Assembly (NCBI GenBank): GCA_003833135.1
Contig: QZLH01000160.1
Location: forward strand, 8,805 to 42,383
From: Oehlia diaphana
Taxonomy: Eukaryota; Glomeromycota; Glomeromycetes; Glomerales; Glomeraceae
DNA: 33,579 nucleotides
Reading direction: 5' to 3'
The notes under the pieces were generated by a model. It had not been told where the DNA came from, did no database searches, and was given only the letters and a program-made list of their open reading frames with translations. The position numbers were made by a program, and so were the translations under genes. This document shows positions 22,411 to 31,575 of the stretch, piece after piece; the stretch's first letter is position 1, and each line of letters starts with the position of its first letter.

Positions 22411-23198
22411 AGTTCGGGAAATTTTCGGCCCGATGATCACAAAACATCTGACTGATCATGTGATTTATGATTTATTAACGACAAAGTTGTAAGCGAATTC
22501 AAGATTATTTCGATTATCTCGCCAATATTTTTCATTACCTAATAAAAAATTTACAAAATATATTATTAACCAGTATTATCATTTTATTTAGTTTATAGTA
22601 ATATTTTCAGGTAAATAAATAAGGGTAAATATACATCCAGCTCCCATGCGTGATGCTTAGATCTCGCTTTTATCCAAAAAAGGAAATTTTTTACGTCGAT
22701 AAGTTAATTCTAGCTAGAATTTAATACATCACGTGATTTAACAAAAAAATTGTCAAATTCAAAAATGAGGAAAAAACCCTTTCTGATTTACAAAAGTTTA
22801 CATAGTATGGCACACAGTAAAGATCCAAAGTTTTATAACACCGCTTAAAACCCAACACAAGTGCGGATACATCTAACGATAATAACACTCCATATCTTAT
22901 AGTATATACATATGGCAAAGGTTTCGACCTTTAAAAGAAATATACAACCTTTTTCGAAGGGTGAAGTTTTAGATAACACTATATGATTATTACATTCAAT
23001 ATTACATACATATCAATATAAAGAGTTTAACACTTTCCTGCGACATAAAATACACATTTTTTAATTTTTATATTTTATTTATAAATATACAATTTATTAT
23101 CTGATATATTGTTATGCAGTAAAATGTTGCGCAGTGATCATGTGATATAACCGGGCCCGTGATATTGATCAATGTAGCAAATGTCGAATATGTTCGAC
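22411..23198. other. AT-rich intergenic region upstream of BTB/TLDc copy 1
   Basis: No gene is supported; the 65-codon minus-strand frame at 22721-22918 has no motif. TCACGTGA-type palindromes occur, for example at 22730-22737. From about 23178 the sequence becomes a loose repeat of ATGTTCGA/CATGTTCGATATG words, which continues beyond the retroelement insertion. Confidence 0.4.
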
Positions 23199-23215
23199 AT
23201 GTTCGATATGTTGCA
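23199..23215. repeat. 17-bp target-site duplication, left copy
   Basis: ATGTTCGATATGTTGCA occurs here and again exactly at 23482-23498, bracketing the retroelement insertion. Confidence 0.85.
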
Positions 23216-23481
23216 CGACCTTTATTTTTAATGTGTAGTTCACCACGCTACTATTGGATAGATCTTAATTTTTTATTATTCCTTTCTCACGGCTCACCCG
23301 CTGGTAGAAGTGGGGGAGTCTTCCTTTGGTCTTATTATTAGTAGATAGGGTCCGCGTTTCCTCTTCTAGGATTCATGGATGGTTGCATTCAGTTAGAACG
23401 TTCTTTATTTATATCGAACTATGTTCTTTTGTAATTGCTCTCTGACTTCACATAAAATAAAATAAATAAAATAAAATAAAA
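23216..23481 (+). mobile_element. Short retroelement insertion (SINE or 5'-truncated LINE) with A-rich tail
   Basis: A 266-bp block ends in a simple tail of (AAAATA/AAATA) repeats (about 23452-23481) and is flanked by an identical 17-bp duplication. That is the pattern left by target-primed reverse transcription. The block includes CTCACGGCTCACCCGCTGG and GTGGGGGAGTCTTCC, clearly less AT-rich than the surroundings. In the window I see no other copy. I recall similar 3' ends on Rhizophagus LINEs, but cannot verify it here, so SINE versus truncated LINE stays open. A 60-codon frame within it (HGSPAGRSGG) is probably not a gene. Confidence 0.8.
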
Positions 23482-23630
23482 TGTTCGATATGTTGCATAT
23501 GTCCTATATATAGAATATATAGCATATATAGAACATATAGTATTTATAGAATATGTAATATTTATAGGACATATAGCATATATGAGATATATAGCATATG
23601 TAGCATATTTTTTTTTTATAGGAAAAATTG
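23482..23630. repeat. Target duplication (right copy) and degenerate ATATAG/CATATG minisatellite
   Basis: The right copy of the 17-bp duplication is 23482-23498. It runs into a loose tandem array of TATAGAATATATAGCATATA-like units of roughly 18-22 bp up to about 23610. Related words (ATGTTCGACATGTTCGATATG) lie on the left side of the insertion, so the retroelement split a pre-existing repeat. Confidence 0.65.
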
Positions 23631-23885
23631 TTATAAAAAGACAGTGTAAATGCAGCTACAATTAGAACAGTTCTTATACAATCTTTAATAAAGTTAATTA
23701 ATAAAACCCATATACACTTTATTTCTCGTGTTGTTATTTCTTATACACTTTATTGTATTCATTGTTTATATTTGGTTAGTTTAATCCCCTACTTGCGTCT
23801 GATCGTATAGGCTATTTGGAGAGCTATATACCATATTCGCATTTGATCGGATTTGTGTTAGATTTACATTGAATTAATTAAATTA

Positions 23886-24083
23886 GGGGGTCGTCTAAAG
23901 CCGGGTTCGATCACGTGATTTTTCATAGTAGGGTGTGATGGATAGGTATGTGATAAATAATTTTTCACAACTCGAAAAAATTACGTCCCCAGGATAAATA
24001 GTAAAAAATGGAAACTGGGATGTGATGAGAGGGGCGACAAATAATTTAATGTCACGTGATCGAACACGGCTTTAGACGTTCCC
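23886..24083. mobile_element. 198-bp MITE with about 30-bp terminal inverted repeats
   Basis: The left end GGGGGTCGTCTAAAGCCGGG and the reverse complement of the right end GGGAACGTCTAAAGCCGTG match at nearly every position, and both continue with TTCGATCACGTGA. From CGTCTAAAGCC to CACGTGA the two arms differ by one base. Both sides are flanked by TAAATTA (23879-23885 and 24084-24090), a likely 7-bp target duplication. The interior carries no ORF. It is a non-autonomous DNA transposon; the superfamily is unclear, because 7 bp is not diagnostic and one or two bases of the duplication could belong to the ends. Confidence 0.85.
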
Positions 24084-24221
24084 TAAATTAGTATAAGATT
24101 TACGCTGATCCTATTAATTTCCGACCCTACCGATCCTTTTGCTTACCTATAATTTACGCTTATTCTTAAGCATATAAGAACTGACATCTAACAATATTAA
24201 ATATTCAGTTGTATAACATGA

Positions 24222-25260
24222 GAAGTGATAGGGTTATTAATTTATGCATTTAATAGCGAAGCTTGTGCTTGCAATTGTGAGTCCCAAAAATTTAATATAT
24301 TAGAGTATATCAGATTATGAATTACTGAATTAAAGAAAGATTTGAGGAGTGAAAGTGAATATTTATATATAGAATGAATAATTATATTAGATTCATTACA
24401 TATATTAGGAGGAATAAAAATGTGTTATGTTAAATATTCAATTCTTGGGAGTAGGACTTTGTTAATAATATTCATCACTTGATCATGAGTTATTTTCTTT
24501 TTCCTTAAGTTAAAGCAAATGTAATGTAACATTTTTTGATTTTCTTAAAGGTAAAAGAAGGTGAATTTGTAATATTTACATATATTCCTAATATACGTTC
24601 ATCTTTCTTTTTTCAATATCTATTAAATTATTACTGAAGTGAGAAGGAAGGTGTTTGTCAGGTCTTTTTAATAAATCTGCATCATTCGTTAAAAGTTTTG
24701 TTTTGTGATCTGACTTTTGTATTTGTTAATCTTGATATTTGCCAATGAATAAAAAGTATCAGCTATACTTAAATTAGCTTCGAGGTCTAGTAATCTATTT
24801 GAAAACCACATTGTATCATCTAAATAGTCTATTAATTTTAATTCAATATTTTCTTTATGAAAGTCATCTTTTCTATTGATGTTCATCAGGAGCATGGTGG
24901 TAAGTTGATATCCTGAATATGGAGAGTAGTTTATAGCTGTGAATATTGGGTTATAATATATAACCCATAAAAGTAGTAAAATAATTTCACCTTGGATTAT
25001 AACTTGTTTAACTTCATACAGATCTGATAAAGTGTCTGCAAGTATAATTTGGTTATTATGTCCAAGAAAGATATTTCTATAAATTTGATGAGATTTGAGG
25101 GAATATTAATTCTTTGATGCTAATGAAACTAAAGGATTATCTATTCTATACATGCTTTACTTAAATCCTGTAATAGTAAGTAAAGTGGGTTTTTACTATG
25201 GTGTTGATGTTCAATGATAGATTGAATATGTAAGATGATTTCATTGCAATAGATATTAGT
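24222..25260 (-). pseudogene. LINE reverse-transcriptase relic
   Basis: Read on the minus strand from 25260 to 24222, several frames together give a non-LTR reverse transcriptase. First comes a motif-A region, LLLQDLSKAC, where the family usually has SKAYDRV. Then come IYRNIFLGHNNQIILADTL, IIQGEIILLLLWVIYYNP (normally QGE.ISPLLW.IYYDP), and YLDDTMWFS, which matches the catalytic Y-x-DD box. IADTFYSLANIKINKYKSQ follows, then LLTNDADLL and, in the thumb/connection region, KKKITHDQVMNIINKVLLPRIEYLT. At least four frameshifts or stops break it. The DD of the active site survives, but the whole cannot be translated. The open part 24689-24895 is only a fragment of it. Confidence 0.8.
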
Positions 25261-26215
25261 CAAATAATATATTAATTACACAATATTATAAATTATATGT
25301 ATTATAAGCCACATTATTAGTCAACATTAGCTAATTCATATTTCTAGTTCTAGATAAATTAATTGATGTAATAAATGATGTGACTCATACATAATTTTAA
25401 TTTTTTTTTATGAGTCACTATGTATCAAAGGGTTTCTGCAAGTATATATATACCCTTAAATTTTTCTTACTAAGGAAAAATAAAATCAAACAAATTTTCA
25501 ATATTTCAAATATTACAAAATTTTCAAATCTTAAAATGTCTTACCAAATGTGTGCAAATTTCATCAATACTCCTTTTATTAATATTCCTCTTGAACCAAT
25601 CTACTGAAATTTACCTTCTAATTAATATTCCTCACTTACTTATACTGACATTCTTTTTGCATGTCATTTTGCATCCATACACAATGGGTTTACAAAATTA
25701 GTGTGATGAGCGAGTATTAAGCATTTTTTACCACTAAATGATAAATCAATGGAAAACACCTTCAATATTTTTTGAGTACCCATGAAGCATTGCACCACAC
25801 TAATTGGTGTCAGAGAGATCCTTTGTTTTGTAAAAATTTACCCTTTCTTGATCATTAGATCTATCTCATTTTATTTCATTCTTCACATGTGATACCCTTA
25901 ATAATTTATTAACTCAACAATGATTACTCATCACTGTTGGTTTCACAATTTCTGTGTCCAAGTTCAGATTATCTTCTTATTAATTAGTTAAATATCCTCT
26001 TTTTTTCAGTTTTTCCATTCTATTTCTAAGAGAAGAACCAATAAAAGAAAAACACAAAATACACAAAATCTAAAGAAAAAGAACATAAGCATTATATTAA
26101 TAGATGCAACTAATATGTATTAGTACATTTGGTATATAGTTAAATGTTATCATAATCTGGCTGCTGCAATTTAAAGTGGAATAATTTATTATAAAAAATA
26201 TTTTTTAAAAATAAT
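25261..26215. other. AT-rich stretch beside the LINE relic
   Basis: A short inverted repeat GTGACTCATA/TATGAGTCAC (25380-25389 and 25409-25418) encloses a 19-base loop and contains TGACTCA, the AP-1/Gcn4-type word. A TATATATA word at about 25443-25452 precedes a small plus-strand frame starting at ATG 25536 (MSYQMCANFINTPFINIPLE), which has no known family. Some of this may be the remains of the LINE's first ORF, but I cannot align it. Confidence 0.35.
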
Positions 26216-26570
26216 CTCAATTCTATCTTTTTTGAATAAAACTTGTGTGATTATTTATTATTTCTCTTTTAGCAAGTTCATTGTACAGTATTTATTCACG
26301 AAAAAGTTTTAAGAAATTATCAAAAAATATAAGAATTATTTATTTGTTAAAGAATGATGAATCTAAAAAAAAATTCTTCAATATGATTACTCTTTTAAAG
26401 ATCTTTTCATAAAATGATTCGTTTTTAAATTTGATTAAACTTTATAAACTTATTAATATGTAGAGAAGTACTAATTTAATTGAAATTACGCCATTAGACT
26501 GATGATTACATTGAATCAATCTTAAAAGAATTGATACCGTAAATAAAATACTTATTCATGTTAACGCTTT
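26216..26570 (+). pseudogene. Broken copy 2 of the small converging ORF
   Basis: This matches 30281-30475 over most of its length: CTTTTAGCAAGTTCATTG, TTATTCACGAAAAAGTT and AATTGAAATTACGCCATTAGA are shared. A small insertion (about five bases after ATTAGA) shifts the frame; beyond it DDYIESILKELIP and a stop are still readable in another frame. An earlier frame is also broken, so the copy is a pseudogene. Confidence 0.55.
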
Positions 26571-26963
26571 AGAAAAATAGATCTATTTTTCAAGTAAATA
26601 GACGAAAAATACATTTAGCAGTACTAGAGTGTATATACTGACACAAAGTGAGTGATGTCACAACGAGGAAATATCTTTTAATTCAGATATTGGCACAGTA
26701 ATTTAATATTGATAAACTTGTATAATAATGCAACTATTTTTGTTATTCATTTATACTTGATAAAGATATTATTGCTTAAAAATGATATTTTATATTTCTA
26801 ATTCAAATAATATTAAATTTTATTTGGGAAAGACCGTTTATATGATTTACATAAATTTATAGCGTTCGTGTAAAAATATATAACATAATTAACATCCGCC
26901 GAAGTAAATAAATAATAAAAATATATATACTATATCGCGAGAATACTGACATTAAAGTGTTAA
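26571..26963. other. 3' flank of BTB/TLDc copy 2
   Basis: Sequence shared with the flank of copy 3: TTAACGCTTTAGAAAAATA, the AAGTGAGTGATGTCACAA word and AATTTATAGCGTTCGTGTAA occur in both. It is part of the duplicated segment and contains no gene. Confidence 0.6.
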
Positions 26964-28497
26964 TCAATCCTTCATAATTTGAAATACTTCAAATTCTTCT
27001 ACGATAAAAAAACAAACTCCTCTATACGATTCATAATACACTGGTAGTTGCACACTCCCACTTCTATAATTATTAATTAAATTAAGTTCAAAACCGCCAA
27101 ATACTGGGCCAGAATTAGGGCTAATATTACATATGGCAAAATTTTCATCCTTTACTCGACTTAAAATATTTTCTTCAACATTTTCTTTATTCTTAAAAAA
27201 AAATATAAAACTATCTTTAGTAATGCCATAATTGTCGTCAAATTTCCATATGATCGGATTATACCCTCCAAGAATTTCATTACTATCTTTCACTTTAATA
27301 GTTGATATAGTATGGGATTGATAATCACAAATTTCATGGAATTTACTAGGTGAGAATCCATCACGAGATCCGCGAAGAATTAACTTGAATTCATATGAAT
27401 TTTTCATCTTGTCAGTATTTTCTAATTTATCAATCCATTTTGAAATTAATTCAGCATGTTGAAATGTAATGATTCTTGAATCAATACTTTTTGAACTAAT
27501 AATTTCCTTAGTTATTATTTTTGATTCTGATCTATGATTTGGCTGATCTATAAAATGTTTAATTAAATTTTCACGTAAATCTTTTGGTATGATTTTTTTA
27601 TATGGATAAACTTTGTTTAAAAATTCTTTATGATTTAAATTAAAGAATTTAATAAAAGGAATAAATTGTTGTAAAGTATTTTTTAAGGTATTAAAATCGT
27701 CTTTTGAATAACTTGAAGGGTCTGAAGAAAGTCCAGGATTTTGAGAAATACCCCATTTAAGTACATGTTCCCAAACTTGAATAACATTTATTTGAAATTT
27801 ATCATGTTGAATAAGAGAAATTAAAGATTTTTCTGAAAGTGAAATAAAATCGATTGAATTAAAAATTTTTTCAGGTTCGTTGGATATTAATTCCGTACAA
27901 AAATTTTGTAATTCCAAGAAAGAATCGCTCTCAAAGCTTGTTTTATATATTAAACTAAAATTTTGTTCCATCCAATTTTTTTTACTTTCAATCAAGAATG
28001 ATTGTAAATGAGTGATTAACTCTCGAAGACTAAGTTCATTTGCAGCAATCAAAATTTTAATAATATCTGAAGTATCATATTCCTCTAAAGAAAGTCTTCC
28101 TCCATAAATATATCTAAAATAATAATATTTGAATATTTTCGTAAGAATTAAATATATTCATAGTATTTATGTTTTTTTACAAAAAAAAAAAAAAAAAAAA
28201 AAAATCGTTATAATTTATTGTTTCAATTTCCTACCTTAAAATCATTTGAAAAATTTCAGGTAAAATATTTGATAATTTAATATGTACCAAGATACCACCA
28301 TCATTCTTTTTATTAACGTTAGTCGATAAAATTCTTCGAAAATAAGGAGAACGATAATTTAAAATAACCATATGGGAACGAAAAATCTTTACATAAGGAT
28401 CATTACCAACTTCAATAGTTACATCATAAAATTCATTATCTTCTAAAATTTCAAGGAAATTTTGAGATAATTTTGGTAAAAATTTATCATCATACAT
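26964..28497 (-). CDS. BTB-BACK-TLDc domain protein, copy 2
   Basis: Two exons, 28497-28235 and 28113-26964, with a 121-bp intron, give 470 residues. The start MYDDKFLPKLSQNF aligns with copy 1; an open frame continues upstream to 28686, but the shared start and the promoter block argue for 28497. Domains are as in copy 1: BTB (about 20-110), BACK-like (WEHVLKWG) and TLDc from about 295 to the end. Up to residue 352 the proteins differ at a modest number of positions, with none in 231-352. After CDY they differ at roughly 40% of positions, for example NFAICNISPNSGPVFGGFEL here against NFYIRNRPNDFGPVFGCYEL. The final VEEFEVFQI.KD is shared. It appears intact and is likely a functional paralogue. 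Confidence 0.9.
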
Positions 28498-28855
28498 TAT
28501 AACCGGACTTTTGATTTTCAAAGAAAGGAAAGAAATGTAAAATTGTCCCGATTTGCCGATTGAATGAACATCCTTATATGTTAGACCGGAAAATCTTTGA
28601 CCCGAGAAACATGACTCGATCATGTGGTTAACTACTTTTGTGGTGATCGTCTGTAAAAAAAAAAAAGTCCAAAAATGAACTAGCAAATTTAATATGATAT
28701 ACTGTACGCTTTGATTGATTTTGTTTCGAAAAAATTTTTGGTTACTTAACTAGTTTCTGCAACTTTTCTATCTTTCTTGTATTCCCTTCTTTATTCTTTT
28801 TTTTTAACTTTGTTCCATATTTTCTGTTTATACCGCTAATATATTCTGTTTCTTG
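28498..28855. other. Upstream region of BTB/TLDc copy 2
   Basis: It contains the conserved promoter block and, further out, GTAAAAAAAAAAAAGTCC, which has a counterpart upstream of copy 3 near 31785. This shows that the duplicated segment between copies 2 and 3 extends at least to about 28680, and the T-rich sequence around 28780-28850 also resembles 31835-31910. No other gene is visible. Confidence 0.55.
28543..28580 (-). promoter_or_regulatory. Conserved promoter block of BTB/TLDc copy 2
   Basis: TTGTCCCGATTTGCCGATTG followed by AATGAACATCCTTATATG, 46-83 bp upstream of the start codon, corresponds almost base for base to the block at 22371-22410. On the coding strand it contains CATATAAGG, a TATA-like word. 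Confidence 0.5.
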
Positions 28856-28985
28856 TAGTATTCCGAAAGGGTCGGATCAGATCCGGTTATTTGACCCGAC
28901 TCTTGTTTAAATCCCGAATCAAGTCTTTCATTATCTGAGGTTTGATGCAACTCATCGGTTCAGAGTGCTTGACCCGAGATTTAAT
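28856..28985. mobile_element. Degenerate fragment related to the hAT-like element
   Basis: It starts TAGTATTCCGAAAGGGTCGG, which lines up with the right terminus of the element at 19516 read inward (TAGTGCTCCTACCGGGTCGG). It continues with GACCCG/GGGTCGG-type words (TTTGACCCGACTC, CTTGACCCGAGA) in otherwise AT-rich DNA. No matching opposite end or target duplication is visible, so this is a truncated or eroded copy. Confidence 0.55.
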
Positions 28986-29480
28986 CTTTAATTGTATTAA
29001 AAATGAGTAAAGCTCTCTATTCTTTAAGAAGCAAACTTTTTATTAGAGAACTTTTTGAAGAAATGAATTTCCATCAAAATGTAAAAATGTAAAGAAAGAT
29101 TTATTAGATATTTATGGTTTTAGGGCTGGTTTGATAGAATAAAGCGGACGCTTATGTGAACATCAATTGTGTTCCCAAAAGATAATGTGTTTGTAAGATT
29201 CAATCTGATTGGTAGGTAGGTATAGAATGTGAAAAGAAGGATCTAATGAAAGTTATAAATTTTGAATTTTAAATTTTACGTTAAAATATAATTATGATAA
29301 TTATTGAAGTAGATAATTATTGAAGTAGACTAACCATTCATTGAAATTTTGATCCATAACGAGTACAATATGAAAAGCTGGATATTTATAACTTTAACAT
29401 GTGCTGTAAATATACGCAAAGTTATTAATAATATAAAATATTGTTTTTACTATAATAAAAATATGAAAATTTATCGTAAA
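28986..29480. other. AT-rich intergenic stretch
   Basis: No gene or element recognised. The plus-strand frame 29349-29618 lacks an ATG at its start and runs into a T-tract; I do not consider it coding. Confidence 0.4.
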
Positions 29481-29700
29481 AGTTGTGCGACCTATTGTCT
29501 TGCTGATCATAATCCTTGGGCTTCTTCTTTATTTCATCAGGTTTCTTCCTTGGATCTTGTATTTTTTTTTTTCTTTGGATTTCTTTTCGCCGGCCAAGGG
29601 GCTAACGGTTTCTTTTGATTTTCTTTGATTTTTTTTCTTTGGGTTTTCTTTTGGCTTTCTTCTTATGCTTCTTTTCTTTGGTTGGAATTTTTCATTCCTT
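29481..29700 (-). pseudogene. Possible lysine-rich coding relic
   Basis: The plus strand is strongly pyrimidine-rich with short CTT/TTC words. Read on the minus strand two frames give lysine-rich peptides, KEKKHKKKAKRKPKEKK and KPLAPWPAKRNPKKKK, separated by a frameshift. The tract has a few GC-rich words (CGCCGGCCAAGGGGC) that are odd for this DNA. It could be an eroded basic exon or simply a biased low-complexity tract; I recognise no family. Confidence 0.25.
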
Positions 29701-30092
29701 TAAACTTTGACTCTGTGATTTTAATTTTACTTTATGTTTGATTTTGAATTTATTTCGATTTTGGTTTTTCATTTATCTTATTTATTTTATCTTTGATTTT
29801 GGTTTATTCTAGCCTTGTATATTCTTATTTCTGGTTTCATTAGTCTTTCTTTGGTTCAACTATGTTGATTTTGGTGGTTGTCAAGAGTCTGTGAAATCAC
29901 ATGAAACATAATAATGGTGTAACGAGATTATAGATTTTTAAATGTCCTTTAGATTATAATTAAAATTTTCAATTAATTAGAACTATAAATAAATTATTTT
30001 TACGCTCAAATTAAAAGTTATTTTTATACAAAATTTTATACGTGTAATTTTATAGCTGAAATCACCTGAATTTAATAAATTTTTATATGGTC
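29701..30092. other. T-rich low-complexity region
   Basis: Repeated TTTGATTTTGGTTT words continue the strand bias of the preceding tract until about 29880. After that the sequence is ordinary AT-rich DNA containing GAAATCAC words at about 29895 and 30058. No gene is visible. Confidence 0.4.
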
Positions 30093-30115
30093 GAAATCAC
30101 CTACTAGGTGATTTC
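30093..30115. repeat. Perfect 23-bp palindrome
   Basis: GAAATCACCTA, one central C, then TAGGTGATTTC: an exact inverted repeat with 11-bp arms. The arm's GAAATCACCT also occurs at about 30058 as a direct repeat. It might be the abutted ends of two transposon termini or a protein-binding site. Confidence 0.7.
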
Positions 30116-30280
30116 AAATGGGGCAAATTAGCAACATTCATAAAATATTTACTTAAAAAAAAAAGAGAAATTCTTTAAAAATTCTAATTTTTATATAGAA
30201 AATAATTTTTAAATATAATCCACACATTCTTAATTGTAAGTTGTCACAATCTTTTTTGGATAAAATTTTATTGAATCAAT

Positions 30281-30472
30281 TTGAAGATTTATAGAAAAAT
30301 TAATTATTTATTCTCTTATCTTTTAATAAGTTCATTGCAATTTATTCACGGAAAAGTTAAGAAATTATCGAAAAATAAGAATTATTTATTTATTAAAGAG
30401 AGAAATAATGAAATTGAAATTACGCCATTAGATGACTACATTGATTCAATCATAGAAGAACTGGTACCATAA
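30281..30472 (+). CDS. Small ORF, best-preserved copy of the converging family
   Basis: A 63-codon plus-strand ORF runs from ATG to TAA. It begins MKIYRKINYLFSYLLISSLQF, weakly hydrophobic, and ends with a charged half, EIEITPLDDYIDSIIEELVP. Broken relatives lie at 20046-20140 and 26216-26570, each in the same position beside a BTB/TLDc copy and facing it. The acidic C-terminal end is the part readable in the other copies, suggesting that a longer protein once ended here and that the present ORF is its last exon or remnant. I do not recognise a family. It could well be non-functional. Confidence 0.3.
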   Translation: MKIYRKINYLFSYLLISSLQFIHGKVKKLSKNKNYLFIKERNNEIEITPLDDYIDSIIEELVP

Positions 30473-30752
30473 ATAAAATTGCTCATTCATAATATATATA
30501 CATATATATGTTAACGCTTTAGAAAAATAAATCTATTTTTCAAATAAATAGGTAGACGAAAATACATCTGACATAAAGTGAGTGATGTCACAATAAGGAA
30601 ATATCTTCTGATAAGCTTGTATAATAATACAACTATTTTTATTATTTATTACTTAATAAAGATATTATTACTTAAAAATGATAACAATAAATTTATAGCG
30701 TTCGTGTAAAATTATTAGTTTAATACAAAATTCGTTTCTCAAGTAAATAAAT
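30473..30752. other. 3' flank of BTB/TLDc copy 3
   Basis: Shares TTAACGCTTTAGAAAAATA, AAGTGAGTGATGTCACAA and AATTTATAGCGTTCGTGTAA with the flank of copy 2, so it is part of the duplicated segment. No gene. Confidence 0.6.
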
Positions 30753-31575
30753 ATACGATTCATAATACACTGGTAGTAGCAATACCCTACTTAAGTACAT
30801 GCTTCCAAACTTTGAATAACATTCATTGAGAAATTGAAAATTTTTCTTAAAGTGAAATAATAAAATAAATCAATTAATCTATGCTTTTTTTCGTTATATC
30901 TTTTTTGTAATTAATTCCATTGATTTCCATTTTCTGAATTATACTGTAACTCCAAATATTTTAAATCCGAATATTTTTTAACATCGAATTCTTTTTTTCG
31001 TATACTTTAATAATAGCCGGCTTTTATATTTTTTATATTTTTTTTTTTTAAATATACATATTCTTAATAATGATTGCTTTTACTTACAAATAAACACAAG
31101 TAATATAATCGATTGAATTAAAAAAAATTTTGTTCCATCCAATTTCAATCAAAAATGATTGTAAATGAGTGATTAATTCTTGAAGACTAAGTTCATTGGC
31201 AGTAATCAAGATTTTAATAATATCCGAAGTATCCATATTCTTCCAAAAAAAGTCTTCCTCCATAAATATATCTAGTAAAATGAAAATATTTGAATATTTT
31301 CGTAAGAATTAAAAAATATATTCACATATATTATACATTTTTTTTTATAAAAAAAAAAAAAAACCGTTACAATTTTTTCCTACCTTGTGTTCATTTGAAA
31401 AAATTTCAGGTAAAATATTTGGTAATTTAATATATACGAAGATTCCATCATAGCGTTAGTCGATAAAATTCTTCGCAAATAAAAACCTTTACATAAGGTT
31501 CATTACCAACTTCAATAGTTATAAAATTTCAAATAAATTTTGAGATAATTTTGGAAAAAGTTTATCATTTTACAT
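30753..31575 (-). pseudogene. BTB-BACK-TLDc pseudogene, copy 3
   Basis: Pieces of both exons of the BTB/TLDc gene are present in the correct order and strand. The intended start codon (around 31575) is followed at once by a stop because TAT became TAA. Within exon 1 several short deletions remove the middle of the BTB core. In exon 2 a large deletion of roughly 700 bp joins the end of the TLDc part (matching about 27030-27055 of copy 2) to the BACK part (matching about 27755-27785). About 230 bp of unrelated AT-rich sequence is inserted at about 30875-31105. The intron with its A/T run is still recognisable. It cannot encode a useful protein. Confidence 0.85.

Noticed and set aside
23159..23341. 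60-codon plus-strand frame (HGSPAGRSGG)
   Set aside because: It runs from the host repeat into the retroelement across the insertion junction, so it cannot be an old gene.
23886..23916. GGTTCGATC resembling a tRNA B-box
   Set aside because: It lies in the inverted repeat of the MITE, is mirrored at the other end, and no cloverleaf can be formed around it.
28498..28686. Upstream extension of BTB/TLDc copy 2 by 63 codons
   Set aside because: It is not open in copy 1, it runs through the conserved promoter block, and the shared MYDDKFLPK start is better supported.
29349..29618. 89-codon plus-strand frame
   Set aside because: It has no ATG at its start, ends in a T-rich tract, and has no homology by eye.
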